Shown here: positions 25,023 through 33,910 of the stretch, in pieces
Position numbering within the stretch: the first letter of the stretch is position 1
How the letters are laid out: the number at the start of each line of letters is the position of its first letter
Assembly: GCF_028290105.1 (NCBI RefSeq)
Contig: NZ_JAQGKL010000015.1
Coordinates: 1-64,000 of the forward strand
From: Methylobacterium sp.
Lineage (GTDB): Bacteria; Pseudomonadota; Alphaproteobacteria; Rhizobiales; Beijerinckiaceae
Direction: 5' to 3'
Length of the DNA stretch: 64,000 bases
Position numbers and translations under genes: made by a program
The notes under the pieces: generated by a model
What the model was told of the DNA's origin: nothing
Database searches by the model: none
The model's input: the letters and a program-made list of their open reading frames with translations, nothing else

Positions 25023-26342
25023 GTGACGTCTCTCTCTACCCGCCTGTTCCGGACCCGGTCGACCGCCCTGGCCGCCGGCTTCGTGCTGGTCGCTCTGTCC
25101 GCCTGCAACCAGAAACAGCAGGCCGCCGCCCCCGTTCCCGGCCCGACGCCGGAAGTCGGCATCGTGACGGTTCGCGAGCAGCCGATCCCCTATGTCCGCG
25201 ACCTGCCGGGCCGGGTCGCGCCGCTGCGCATCGCCGAAGTGCGCTCCCGCGTCTCGGGCCTCGTGATCAAGCGGACCTTCGAGCAGGGCAGCTTGGTCAA
25301 GGAGGGTGACCTTCTCTACAAGATCGATCCGGCCCCCTTCGAGGTCGATCTGCAGAGCGCCGAGGCCGCGCTCGCCCGCACGGAGGCCGCGCAGGTGCTG
25401 GCGGGCCAGCAGGCGGATCGCCTCGAGCAGCTGCTTTCGCGCCAGACCGCGAGCCAGGCCCAGTACGACAGCGCCTATGCGGGCCTCAAGCAGGCCCAGG
25501 CCGAGGTCGCGGGCGCCAAGGCGACGCGCGACCGGGCCAAGCTCAACCTCAGCTGGACGGACGTGCGCGCGCCGATCTCGGGCCGCATCGGCCGGGCGCT
25601 GCTCACCGAGGGCACCCTGGTGGACCAGGGCGGAACCTCGAACCTCGCCACCATCCAGCAGCTCGACCCGATCTACGTCGACATCACGCAGTCGGTGGGC
25701 GAACTGAACAAGCTGCGGCGGGATCTCGCCAGCGGCGAACTCTCGCGGCTCTCGGCCGACACCGCCAATGTCCACCTCATCATGGATGACGGCGCACTCT
25801 ACGGCTCGGCCGGCAAGCTCCTGTTCTCCGACGTCACCGCCGATCCGAGCACCGGCCAGGTCACCCTGCGCGTGCTGTTCCCGAACCCGCATGACGAGCT
25901 TTTCCCCGGCATGTACGTGCGCGCCCGCATCAAGCAGGGCATCGACACCGACGCCCTCGCCGTGCCGCAGCAGGCGATCCAGCGGACCAGCGACGGCAAG
26001 GCCGAGGTTTGGGTGGTGCGCGAGGACGACACGGTGATGCTCCAGCCCGTGGAGGTCGGCCCGGTGGTCGATACCCAGTGGATCATTCGCTCCGGACTGA
26101 AGGCCGGCGACCGTGTGGTGGTGGAAGGCGTGCAAAAGATCGCCGCCGGCCAGCAGGTGAAGTCCGTCGAGATGAAGGTCGCCGTCGCCGACACGGGCCC
26201 GAAGCCCCGCGACACCGACACGCCCGAACCCGAGATGGAAGAGAAGCCCGGCACGCCGAACCCGGCCGTCCCCAATCCGGACGCGTCCAAGCCGGTTTCG
26301 TCCAAGCCGCCCTCGTCCAAGCCCGTCTCGCAGGTGCGCTGA
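25023..26342 (+). CDS. RND efflux transporter periplasmic adaptor (AcrA/MexA-like lipoprotein)
   Basis: 439 residues starting with GTG. An N-terminal lipobox LVALSAC makes it a lipoprotein. The membrane-fusion layout follows: barrel-sandwich hybrid (IAEVRSRVSGLVIKRTFEQG and APISGRIGRALLTEGTLVD halves) around an alpha-helical hairpin rich in Ala, Gln and Glu, then beta-barrel and membrane-proximal domains (VRVLFPNPHDELFPGMYVRARI, VPQQAIQRTSDGKAEVWVV). The C-terminus is an unusual Pro/Ser/Lys-rich tail with SSKPPSSKPVS repeats. It is a periplasmic partner of the pump encoded four bases downstream. A strong AGGAG lies before the GTG. Confidence 0.92.
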   Translation: MTSLSTRLFRTRSTALAAGFVLVALSACNQKQQAAAPVPGPTPEVGIVTVREQPIPYVRDLPGRVAPLRIAEVRSRVSGLVIKRTFEQGSLVKEGDLLYKIDPAPFEVDLQSAEAALARTEAAQVLAGQQADRLEQLLSRQTASQAQYDSAYAGLKQAQAEVAGAKATRDRAKLNLSWTDVRAPISGRIGRALLTEGTLVDQGGTSNLATIQQLDPIYVDITQSVGELNKLRRDLASGELSRLSADTANVHLIMDDGALYGSAGKLLFSDVTADPSTGQVTLRVLFPNPHDELFPGMYVRARIKQGIDTDALAVPQQAIQRTSDGKAEVWVVREDDTVMLQPVEVGPVVDTQWIIRSGLKAGDRVVVEGVQKIAAGQQVKSVEMKVAVADTGPKPRDTDTPEPEMEEKPGTPNPAVPNPDASKPVSSKPPSSKPVSQVR

Positions 26343-26345
26343 ACC

Positions 26346-29300
26346 ATGGCCCGCTTCTTCATCGACCGGCCGGTCTTCGCCTGGGTCGTCGCGCTCTTCA
26401 TCATCCTCGGCGGCGCGCTCTCGCTGCCGATGCTGCCGGTGGCGCAGTATCCGGTGATCGCGCCGCCCTCGATCGCGCTCTCGACCGCCTTCCCCGGCGC
26501 CTCCGTTGAGAGCCTCTACACGGGCACCACCCGGCTCATCGAGGACGAGCTGAACGGCGCGGCCAACATCATGAGCTTCGAGTCGACCACCGACTCCTTC
26601 GGCTCGATCAACATCACCGCGACCTTCCTGCCCGGCACCGACCCGGCCCTGGCCTCCGTGGAGGTGCAGAACCGGCTGAAGCGCGTCGAGGCGCGGCTTC
26701 CCTCGGAGGTGCGCCAGCAGGGCATCCTGGTGGAGGAGGCCTCCGCCGCGACCCTCAACATCATCACCCTCGTCTCCACCGACGGGAAGATGGACGAGAT
26801 CGGGCTCGGCGACTTCCTGATCCGCAACGTCATCAACGAGATCCGGCGCGTGCCGGGCGTGGGCCGGGCCACGCTCTACTCGACGGAGCGCTCCCTGCGC
26901 GTCTGGGTCGATCCCGACAAGCTGCGCGGCCTCTCCCTGACGCCCGAGGACGTCACCGACGCGATCCGCAACCAGAACATCCAGATCGCCTCGGGCGCCG
27001 TCGGCGCGCAGCCGAGCCCGAGCAAGCACCCGGTCTTCGCGCCGATCATCGTCAAGGGACAGCTCAACACCGTCGAGGATTTCGGCGCGATCGTGCTGCG
27101 GGCGAATTCCGACGGGTCGAACGTGCGCCTGCGCGACGTGTCCCGGATCGAACTCGGCGGCGACGCCTACCAGTTCTCGACGCGGCTGAACGGCGGCGAG
27201 GCGGCGGGCATCTCGGTGACGCTGGCCCCGGACGGCAACGCCCTGGAGACGGCCAACGCCATCCGGGCCAAGATGGAGGAACTGTCGCAGTTCTTCCCGC
27301 CCGGCCTGAAGTGGGACATTCCCTACGACATCACCCCGGCCGTGAAGGCCTCGATCAAGAAGGTCATGATGACCCTCGTCGAGGCGGTGGTGCTCGTGTT
27401 CGTCGTGATGTTCCTGTTCCTCCAGAACATCCGCTACACCCTGATCCCGACCATCGTCGTGCCGATCGCCCTGATGGGGACGGTGACGGTGATGCTGCTC
27501 GCCGGGTTCTCGATCAACGTGCTGACCATGTTCGGCATGGTGCTCGCCATCGGTATCCTCGTCGACGACGCCATCGTGGTCGTCGAGAACGTCGAGCGCA
27601 TCATGAACGAAGAAGGGCTTTCGCCGAAGGAGGCGACGCGCAAGGCCATGAGCCAGATCACCGGCGCGATCATCGGCATCACGCTGGTGCTCATCGCGGT
27701 GTTCATCCCGATGGCATTCTTCCCCGGCTCGGTGGGCATCATCTACCGGCAGTTCTCGATCGCCATGGTGACGTCGATCGGCTTCTCGGCGCTGCTTGCC
27801 CTGTCGCTGACGCCGGCCCTGTGCGCGACGCTGCTCAAGCCGGTGGAGAAGGGCCACGGCCATGCCAAGGGCGGCTTCTTCGGCTGGTTCAACAAGATCG
27901 TCGACCGCGAGACCGCGCGCTACGGGCGCGGCGTCGCCGGGCTGATCAAGCGCTCGGGCAAGGTCATGATGGTCTACCTCGCGCTGCTCGTCGGCGTCGG
28001 CCTCGCCTTCCTGCGCCTGCCCGAGGGCTTCCTTCCGGTGGAAGACCAGGGCTTCTTCACCGTCGACATTCAGACCCCGCCGGGTGCCTCGTTCAACCGC
28101 ACGCAGACCGCCGTGCGCGAGGTGGAGCAATACCTCCTGGCCCAACCCGGCGTCGCCACGGTGACGATGCTGAACGGCTTCTCGTTCTCGGGGCAGGGCG
28201 CCAACCTGAGCCAGGCCTTCGTGACCCTGAAGCCGTGGTCCGAGCGCGATGCGTCGAATTCCGCGAACGCGCTCGTGGCCAACACCAACGCGGCGCTCGC
28301 CGGCTATCGGGACGCCATCATCGACGCCCAGGAGCCGCCGCCGGTGGACAACCTCGGCAACGCCGCCGGCTTCTCGTTCCGGCTCCAGGACCGGGCGCAG
28401 CGAGGCTACTCGGCGCTGACCGCCGCCGAGGCGCAGCTGCTGACCCTCGCCAAGAAAAGCCCCATCCTGCAGAAGATGAAGATCGAGGGCCTGCCCCCGA
28501 CGCCGCAGGCCGAGCTGATCATCGACCGTGAGAAAGCGGCGGCGCTCGGTGTTCGGTTCGAGGACATCAACAGCACGATCCAGGTCAACCTGGGCTCGGT
28601 CTACACCAACGACTTCCCGAACCAGGGCAAGATGCAGCGCGTCTACGTCCAGGCCGAGCAGTTGCAGCGCATGCAGGCGCCGGACCTGCTGAACTACGGA
28701 GTGAAGAACGCCACCGGCACGATGGTGCCGATGTCCTCCTTCGCCGAGCTGAAATGGGGCGTCGGCCCGTCGCAGATCGTCGGCTTCAACGGCTACCAGT
28801 CGGTGCGTCTCACCGGCGAGCCGGCGGCGGGCTTCACCTCGGGCGACGCGCTCAACGAGATGGAGCGCCTGATGGCGCAATTGCCGAAGGGCTTCGGCCA
28901 TGCCTGGACCGGGCAGTCGCTGCAGGAGAAGCAGGCGGGCAGCCAGGCCTCGCTTCTGCTCGGCCTCTCGATCCTGATCGTGTTCCTCTGCCTTGCCGCC
29001 CTCTACGAGAGCTGGTCGATCCCGTTCTCGGTGCTCCTCGTGATCCCGCTCGGCGTCATCGGGTCGGTGGCGGCGGTGTACCTGCGCGGGCTGCCCAACG
29101 ACGTCTACTTCAAGATCGGCATCATCACGATCATCGGTCTCTCGGCCAAGAACGCGATCCTGATCGTGGAATTCGCCAAGGACTTGTGGAAGCCCGGCAA
29201 ATCCCTGGTCGACGCCACCCTCGAGGCCTCGACCCTGCGCTTCCGCCCGATCGTCATGACCTCGCTCGCCTTCATCTTCGGCGTGGTGCCGCTGGCCATC

Positions 29301-29510
29301 GCCACGGGGGCGGCCTCGAAGAGCCAGCAGGCCATCGGCACCGGCGTGCTCGGCGGCATGATCTCGGCCACCATCCTGGCGGTGCTGTTCGTGCCGGTGT
29401 TTTTCGTGGTCGTGATGCGGCTCGTTCGCCGAAAGGACGCCGCCGAGGGCATTCGCGCCGAGGCCGAGCCGGGCGCCGTCCACGTGCCGCACCACGCGCC
29501 CGCGGAATAG
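26346..29510 (+). CDS. RND multidrug efflux permease, HAE1 family (AcrB/MexB-like)
   Basis: 1054 residues, 12 membrane segments in two repeats. Typical start MARFFIDRPVFAWVVALFIILGG. Conserved residues of the proton relay lie in TM4: VLAIGILVDDAIVVVENVER carries the Asp-Asp pair. The matching segment of the second half is IGLSAKNAILIVEFAKDL. Periplasmic porter and docking domains carry the usual LPGTDPALASVEVQNRLKR and GSVYTNDFPNQGKMQRVYVQ segments. It exports hydrophobic drugs or solvents with the adaptor, and an outer-membrane TolC-type channel encoded elsewhere. The C-terminal tail is acidic and His/Pro-rich. Confidence 0.95.
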   Translation: MARFFIDRPVFAWVVALFIILGGALSLPMLPVAQYPVIAPPSIALSTAFPGASVESLYTGTTRLIEDELNGAANIMSFESTTDSFGSINITATFLPGTDPALASVEVQNRLKRVEARLPSEVRQQGILVEEASAATLNIITLVSTDGKMDEIGLGDFLIRNVINEIRRVPGVGRATLYSTERSLRVWVDPDKLRGLSLTPEDVTDAIRNQNIQIASGAVGAQPSPSKHPVFAPIIVKGQLNTVEDFGAIVLRANSDGSNVRLRDVSRIELGGDAYQFSTRLNGGEAAGISVTLAPDGNALETANAIRAKMEELSQFFPPGLKWDIPYDITPAVKASIKKVMMTLVEAVVLVFVVMFLFLQNIRYTLIPTIVVPIALMGTVTVMLLAGFSINVLTMFGMVLAIGILVDDAIVVVENVERIMNEEGLSPKEATRKAMSQITGAIIGITLVLIAVFIPMAFFPGSVGIIYRQFSIAMVTSIGFSALLALSLTPALCATLLKPVEKGHGHAKGGFFGWFNKIVDRETARYGRGVAGLIKRSGKVMMVYLALLVGVGLAFLRLPEGFLPVEDQGFFTVDIQTPPGASFNRTQTAVREVEQYLLAQPGVATVTMLNGFSFSGQGANLSQAFVTLKPWSERDASNSANALVANTNAALAGYRDAIIDAQEPPPVDNLGNAAGFSFRLQDRAQRGYSALTAAEAQLLTLAKKSPILQKMKIEGLPPTPQAELIIDREKAAALGVRFEDINSTIQVNLGSVYTNDFPNQGKMQRVYVQAEQLQRMQAPDLLNYGVKNATGTMVPMSSFAELKWGVGPSQIVGFNGYQSVRLTGEPAAGFTSGDALNEMERLMAQLPKGFGHAWTGQSLQEKQAGSQASLLLGLSILIVFLCLAALYESWSIPFSVLLVIPLGVIGSVAAVYLRGLPNDVYFKIGIITIIGLSAKNAILIVEFAKDLWKPGKSLVDATLEASTLRFRPIVMTSLAFIFGVVPLAIATGAASKSQQAIGTGVLGGMISATILAVLFVPVFFVVVMRLVRRKDAAEGIRAEAEPGAVHVPHHAPAE

Positions 29511-29562
29511 GGGCCGAGGCCCGGCAGCGCGTCCGGACACTCTCGACCGGGCGTGGCGACGC

Positions 29563-29597
29563 AAAAAAGGGCGCGCGGTTCGCACCGAGCGCCCTTT
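29563..29597 (-). terminator. Intrinsic terminator of the sdh operon
   Basis: On the minus strand GGGCGC and GCGCCC form a stem around a loop, ending in a TTTTTT run (29568-29563). It lies about 30 bases past the sdhB stop and points the right way. In the other direction the T run is only three bases, so termination of the RND operon is less certain. Confidence 0.75.
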
Positions 29598-29624
29598 CCG
29601 ATGAGTCGACACCGTCGGAGAAGT

Positions 29625-30428
29625 TCACACCTCGCGGGAGATCATCATCTTCTTGATCTCGGCGATCGCCTTGGCCGGGTTCAGGCTCTTCGGGCAGGTG
29701 TTGGCGCAGTTCATGATCGTGTGGCAGCGATAGAGCCGGAAGGGATCGTGCAGGGCGTCGAGGCGCTCGCCGGTGTTCTCGTCGCGGCTGTCGATCAGCC
29801 AGCGATAGGCCTGGAGCAGGGCCGCCGGACCGAGGAAGCGGTCGCCGTTCCACCAGTAGCTCGGGCACGAGGTGGTGCAGCAGGCGCAGAGAATGCACTC
29901 GTAGAGGCCGTCGAGCTGCGCGCGATCCTCCGGCGTCTGCTTCCACTCGCCCTCGGGGGCGGGCGTCTCGGTCTGAAGCCAGGGCTCGATCGAGGCGTGC
30001 TGCGCGAAGAAATTCGTCAGGTCGGGCACGAGGTCCTTGAGCACCGGCATGTGCGGCAGCGGGTAGATCCGCACCGCACCGACCTTCTTGCCCTTGGCGT
30101 GCTCCTGGCACTCGTCGATGCCCATCGTGCAGGCCAGCGCGTTCTGGCCCTCGATGTTCATGGCGCAGGACCCGCAGATGCCCTCACGGCAGGAGCGGCG
30201 GAAGACCAGTGTCGAATCGACCTTGCTCTTGATCCAGAGCAGGGCGTCGAGGACCATCGGGCCGCAATCGTCACGGTCGACCTGATAGACGTCGACGCGC
30301 GGATTCTTCCCGTCGTCGGGATTCCAGCGATAGATCCGGAATTCCTGCAGGTTGTTGGCGCCGGTCGGCCGAGGCCAGGTCTCGCCCTCGGTGATCTGGG
30401 AATTCTTGGGAAGGTTGAACTGGGCCAT
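29625..30428 (-). CDS. sdhB: Succinate dehydrogenase iron-sulfur subunit SdhB
   Basis: 267 residues. All three clusters are visible: [2Fe-2S] [16 protein letters not shown], with the later CT; [4Fe-4S] [13 protein letters not shown]; [3Fe-4S] [17 protein letters not shown]. It transfers electrons from the flavoprotein SdhA to the quinone pool in complex II. The start at 30428 ([11 protein letters not shown]) is the standard alphaproteobacterial length. It is separated from sdhA by a two-gene DUF433/DUF5615 module, with only five bases between the DUF5615 stop and its own ATG. Confidence 0.97.
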   Translation of the reverse strand: MAQFNLPKNSQITEGETWPRPTGANNLQEFRIYRWNPDDGKNPRVDVYQVDRDDCGPMVLDALLWIKSKVDSTLVFRRSCREGICGSCAMNIEGQNALACTMGIDECQEHAKGKKVGAVRIYPLPHMPVLKDLVPDLTNFFAQHASIEPWLQTETPAPEGEWKQTPEDRAQLDGLYECILCACCTTSCPSYWWNGDRFLGPAALLQAYRWLIDSRDENTGERLDALHDPFRLYRCHTIMNCANTCPKSLNPAKAIAEIKKMMISREV

Positions 30429-30433
30429 GGGGC

Positions 30434-30808
30434 CTACTCTTTCCGGGCGAAGTCGAGGGCGCGCAGCCGGAGCCGGTCCGCCTCTATGGTCAGGATTGCG
30501 CCGGAGAGCAGATCTGCTTCCGCGCGGGCGAGGGCCTGGACGACCAGCGGGCCGATCCGGGCGGAGAGGGTCGTATCGGTGCGAAGCTCGACGACACTTG
30601 GACGGGCCGCGCACGACATCGCCAGCAAGGTCCCGAAATCGAGATCGTTGGTGACGACGATGCGGTCGGCGCCGCGCGCCCAGTCGATGATCCGATCATC
30701 GGTGGCATCCGCCGGACCCACAGCGGACCAGTGCAACGCGTCGTGCCCGGCCCGCTGAAGGCAATCGACCCAGTCCGTCGAGAGGTTCATGTCGATCACG
30801 AACCTCAC
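30434..30808 (-). CDS. DUF5615 family PIN-like protein (probable toxin)
   Basis: 124 residues. The PIN-like fold signature is visible: an N-terminal [17 protein letters not shown] (acidic Asp6 and Asn8, as in the LLDENLSP motif of relatives), the [23 protein letters not shown] block with acidic residues that would coordinate metal, and a hydrophobic C-terminus. Relatives of DUF5615 are predicted ribonucleases paired with DUF433 proteins. The ATG overlaps the stop of the DUF433 gene by four bases (ATGA), so the pair is translationally coupled. Activity is inferred from family context. Confidence 0.85.
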   Translation of the reverse strand: MRFVIDMNLSTDWVDCLQRAGHDALHWSAVGPADATDDRIIDWARGADRIVVTNDLDFGTLLAMSCAARPSVVELRTDTTLSARIGPLVVQALARAEADLLSGAILTIEADRLRLRALDFARKE

Positions 30809-31038
30809 GCCGCCGGCTCAAGGTCGATCTCGCGCTCCTGGGCGAGCCAAGCGCCGTAGCGCATGGCCTCGAGCACGTCGTCCCGCTCCAGATAGGGGTA
30901 GGCAGCGAGCAACTCGTCGATGCCGACGCCCGATCCGAGGTTGGACAGGATCATGCCGACCGTCACCCGCATCCCCCGGATACAGGCCTTGCCGCCCATG
31001 ATGGACGGATTGCGCGTGATCCGGAGGAAAGCGCTCAT
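30805..31038 (-). CDS. DUF433 family protein (probable antitoxin)
   Basis: 77 residues. The family core is clear: ITRNPSIMGGKACIRGMRVTVGMILSNLGSG and ELLAAYPYLERDDVLEAMRYGAWLAQ, matching the DUF433 pattern of a helix-turn-helix-like, DNA-binding antitoxin (the I..GKP.IRG.R motif). It starts 27 bases after the sdhA stop and overlaps the DUF5615 gene. As in related pairs, it probably represses its own expression and neutralises DUF5615, but here it is embedded in the sdh operon, so it may be transcribed with it. Confidence 0.88.
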   Translation of the reverse strand: MSAFLRITRNPSIMGGKACIRGMRVTVGMILSNLGSGVGIDELLAAYPYLERDDVLEAMRYGAWLAQEREIDLEPAA

Positions 31039-31065
31039 GGTGACGAACTCTCGCTGGGTCTGCCT

Positions 31066-32880
31066 TCAGTACACGCGCGCCTTCGGCTCGATGTACTGGA
31101 TCTCGTTCGACATCGTGTAGGTATGGACGGGACGGTAATCGATGCTGACCTGCTTCGACGTATCGTCCATCCATGCGAGCGTGTGCTTCATCCACTCCTT
31201 GTCGTCGCGGTCGGGGAAGTCCTCGCGGGCGTGCGCCCCGCGGCTTTCCTTGCGGTTGGCCGCCGATTCCATGGTGACGACGGCCTGACCGATCAGGTTG
31301 TCGAATTCCAGGGTTTCGAGGAGATCCGTGTTCCAGATCAGCGAACGGTCGTTGACGTGGATGTCCGCCAGACCGGAGGCAACCTTGTGGATGAGGGCCT
31401 TGCCCTCTTCCAGAACCTCGCCCGTGCGGAAGACGGCGCAGTTGTTCTGCATGGTCTTCTGCATCTCGGCGCGCAGGTCCGCCGTCGGGGTGCCGCCATT
31501 GGCATAGCGGAAGCGGTCGAGCCGGCCGAGCGCCTTGTCGGCCGAGTCCTTCGGCAGGTCCATCTGGCGGGCGCCCGCCTCGACGATCTCGGCGCAGCGC
31601 AGGCCCGCCGCGCGGCCGAACACCACGAGGTCGATGAGCGAGTTCGAGCCCAGGCGATTGGCGCCGTGCACCGAGACGCAGGCCGCCTCGCCGAGCGCCA
31701 TCAGGCCCGGCACCACTGTGTCGGGGTTGCCGTTCTTCAGGGTGAGCACCTCGCCGTGATAGTTCGTCGGGATGCCGCCCATGTTGTAGTGCACCGTCGG
31801 CAGCACCGGGATCGGCTCCTTGGTGACGTCGACGCCCGCGAAGATCTTGGCCGATTCCGAGATGCCCGGCAGGCGCTGGTGCAGGATCGCCGGGTCGAGG
31901 TGGTCGAGGTGCAGGTAGATGTGGTCGCTGCTTTTTCCCACGCCGCGTCCGGCGCGGATCTCCATGGTCATCGAGCGGGAGACCACGTCGCGGGAGGCCA
32001 GATCCTTGGCCGACGGCGCATAGCGCTCCATGAAGCGCTCGCCCTCGGAATTGGTCAGGTAGCCGCCCTCGCCGCGCGCGCCCTCGGTGATGAGGCAGCC
32101 GGCGCCGTAGATGCCGGTGGGGTGGAACTGCACGAACTCCATGTCCTGCAGGGGCAGGCCGGCGCGCAGCACCATGGCGTTGCCGTCGCCCGTGCAGGTA
32201 TGGGCCGAGGTCGCCGAGAAGTAGGAGCGCCCGTAGCCGCCGGTGGCCAGGATCGTCTGCTGGGCGCGGAAGCGGTGGATCTCACCCGTGGCCTGGTCGA
32301 TGGCAATGACGCCGAGGCAGCGGCCGTCCTCGTCCATGATGAGGTCGAGGGCGAAGTACTCGATGAAGAAGTTGGTGTGGTTCTTCACCGCCTGCCCGTA
32401 GAGGGTGTGCAGCATGGCGTGGCCGGTACGGTCGGCCGCCGCGCAGGTGCGCTGGGCGGTGCCCTTGCCGTAATCCGTAGTCATGCCGCCGAAGGGCCGC
32501 TGGTAGATCTTGCCCTCCTCGGTGCGCGAGAACGGCACGCCCCAATGCTCGAGCTCGTAGACGGCGGCCGGCGCGTTGCGCACGAGGTACTCGATGGCAT
32601 CCTGGTCACCGAGCCAGTCCGACCCCTTCACGGTGTCGTACATGTGCCAGCGCCAATCATCCGGGCCCATGTTGCCGAGCGAGGCCGAGATGCCGCCCTG
32701 CGCCGCCACGGTGTGCGAGCGGGTGGGAAACACCTTGGAGATGCAGGCGGTGCGCAGGCCAGCCTGGCTGCAGCCCACCGTGGCGCGCAGGCCCGCGCCG
32801 CCGGCACCGACCACCACCACGTCGAAGGTGTGATCGTTGATCGTGTAGGCGGGGGCGCCGTTGGTTCCGTTGCTGGCCAT
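31066..32880 (-). CDS. sdhA: Succinate dehydrogenase flavoprotein subunit SdhA
   Basis: 604 residues. The FAD-binding glycine loop [16 protein letters not shown], the covalent-FAD histidine in [17 protein letters not shown], and the active-site region [21 protein letters not shown] are all present, followed by [13 protein letters not shown]. The C-terminal domain ends [24 protein letters not shown]. It oxidises succinate to fumarate in the TCA cycle, at the inner face of the membrane. The ATG at 32880 ([17 protein letters not shown]) gives full length. The next genes downstream are the DUF433/DUF5615 module, then sdhB. Confidence 0.97.
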   Translation of the reverse strand: MASNGTNGAPAYTINDHTFDVVVVGAGGAGLRATVGCSQAGLRTACISKVFPTRSHTVAAQGGISASLGNMGPDDWRWHMYDTVKGSDWLGDQDAIEYLVRNAPAAVYELEHWGVPFSRTEEGKIYQRPFGGMTTDYGKGTAQRTCAAADRTGHAMLHTLYGQAVKNHTNFFIEYFALDLIMDEDGRCLGVIAIDQATGEIHRFRAQQTILATGGYGRSYFSATSAHTCTGDGNAMVLRAGLPLQDMEFVQFHPTGIYGAGCLITEGARGEGGYLTNSEGERFMERYAPSAKDLASRDVVSRSMTMEIRAGRGVGKSSDHIYLHLDHLDPAILHQRLPGISESAKIFAGVDVTKEPIPVLPTVHYNMGGIPTNYHGEVLTLKNGNPDTVVPGLMALGEAACVSVHGANRLGSNSLIDLVVFGRAAGLRCAEIVEAGARQMDLPKDSADKALGRLDRFRYANGGTPTADLRAEMQKTMQNNCAVFRTGEVLEEGKALIHKVASGLADIHVNDRSLIWNTDLLETLEFDNLIGQAVVTMESAANRKESRGAHAREDFPDRDDKEWMKHTLAWMDDTSKQVSIDYRPVHTYTMSNEIQYIEPKARVY

Positions 32881-32918
32881 GAGTTCAAGTCCTTCAGGCG
32901 TCTCGGAGGCGGGGAGGG

Positions 32919-33332
32919 TCAGACCAGTCGGGCGAGGCTCACGCGAAGGATCGCGTAGAGGCAGGCGACGGCGACGATCACCGCGTAGAAATTGTTGGCG
33001 AAGAAGGCCGCGAGCTTCAGTCCCTTGTCGTGGACGTAATCCTCGATGATGACCTGCATGCCGATCCTCATGTGGAGCGTGACCGAGATCACGGCGAGGA
33101 TCAGGATGAGCGCAACCGCCGGGTGCGACATCAGGGCGACCGCCTCGGGGTAGGGGCGGTTGGCCATCAGCGCGACGACGACCACGAAGGCGACCATCAG
33201 GGGAGCGTTGGACGCGGCGGTGAGACGCTGCATCCACCAGTGGCTGGCGCCGTGCCCGGAGGCGCCGAGGCCCTTCACCCGGGCGCGCGGCGTGCGCATG
33301 GTGACGTTGGTGTTCTGGCGATTGTCGACCAT
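32919..33332 (-). CDS. sdhD: Succinate dehydrogenase membrane anchor subunit SdhD
   Basis: 137 residues with three hydrophobic spans. The heme-ligand region [20 protein letters not shown] contains the conserved LH...R...DY pattern of the SdhD anchor. It opens [39 protein letters not shown], with the quinone-proximal Trp/His cluster. It anchors the SdhAB dimer and binds heme b and ubiquinone together with SdhC, whose gene lies 12 bases upstream. Confidence 0.93.
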   Translation of the reverse strand: MVDNRQNTNVTMRTPRARVKGLGASGHGASHWWMQRLTAASNAPLMVAFVVVVALMANRPYPEAVALMSHPAVALILILAVISVTLHMRIGMQVIIEDYVHDKGLKLAAFFANNFYAVIVAVACLYAILRVSLARLV

Positions 33333-33344
33333 CGGTGCCGCTCC

Positions 33345-33746
33345 TCAGCGCAGGGTGAGGGCGAGCGCCCAGATCAGGACGGTCAGGATCACGGAGCCGA
33401 TCAGCGTGCCGCGGGCGAGCCACAGGCGGCGCTCACGATCGAGGCCGTGCCCGAAATCCCAGATGAAGTGGCGCAGGCCCCCGAGCATGTGGTGCATCAG
33501 GATCCAGGTGTAGGCGAACAGGACCAGGCGCCCGAGGATCGAGCCGAAGAACCAGGAGACGGTGCCGTAGGCGGCGGGCCCCGAGGCGAGGGCCACCAGC
33601 CAGATCGCCACCAGGGCCGAGCCGCCATAGAGGGCCGTGCCGGTGATGCGGTGGAAGACCGACATCGCCATGGTCCAGGTCCAGCGGTAGATCTGGAGAT
33701 GGGGCGAGAGCGGCTGGGCGACCGTGGGGCGGACGGTTGGGGCCAT
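33345..33746 (-). CDS. sdhC: Succinate dehydrogenase cytochrome b556 subunit SdhC
   Basis: 133 residues with three membrane spans. Landmarks: [25 protein letters not shown] at the N-terminus (HRITG carries a quinone-site His/Ser/Arg pattern of the family) and [19 protein letters not shown] with the axial heme histidine. It is the first gene of the operon; the ATG at 33746 is preferred over a frame extending to 33797 because the family start is MAPTVRP.... A GAGGAC ribosome-binding-like element lies upstream. Confidence 0.93.
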   Translation of the reverse strand: MAPTVRPTVAQPLSPHLQIYRWTWTMAMSVFHRITGTALYGGSALVAIWLVALASGPAAYGTVSWFFGSILGRLVLFAYTWILMHHMLGGLRHFIWDFGHGLDRERRLWLARGTLIGSVILTVLIWALALTLR

Positions 33747-33784
33747 CGGGCGTGAGGTCCTCGAAAGGAAGCGACATCCCTTTT

Positions 33785-33816
33785 GAGACGTCGGCAAGAA
33801 AAATTTGGATCGTCTC
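33785..33816. promoter_or_regulatory. Inverted repeat in the sdh operon leader
   Basis: GAGACG at 33785-33790 and CGTCTC at 33811-33816 form an inverted repeat around 20 AT-rich bases, about 40-70 bases upstream of the sdhC start codon. It may be an operator or a leader hairpin controlling the operon. A possible promoter (TTGCGC, then TAGCAC after 16 bases, reading the minus strand) lies further upstream. Both readings are speculative. Confidence 0.35.
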
Positions 33817-33910
33817 TAAAGTGCTAGCGAGCAGGCGCCAATGCGCAAGCCCGCTTCGCCGCAGCGCACATGCGACACACGCGCCAGATCGTCATTCCGT
33901 CGTTCATCGC

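Noticed and set aside
24792-29612. A 1606-codon open frame on the minus strand opposite the RND genes
   Set aside because: Its product is dominated by Arg, His, Glu and Gly with no recognisable domain. It mirrors the third-position GC bias of the real RND frames and has no ribosome-binding site, so it is a shadow of them.
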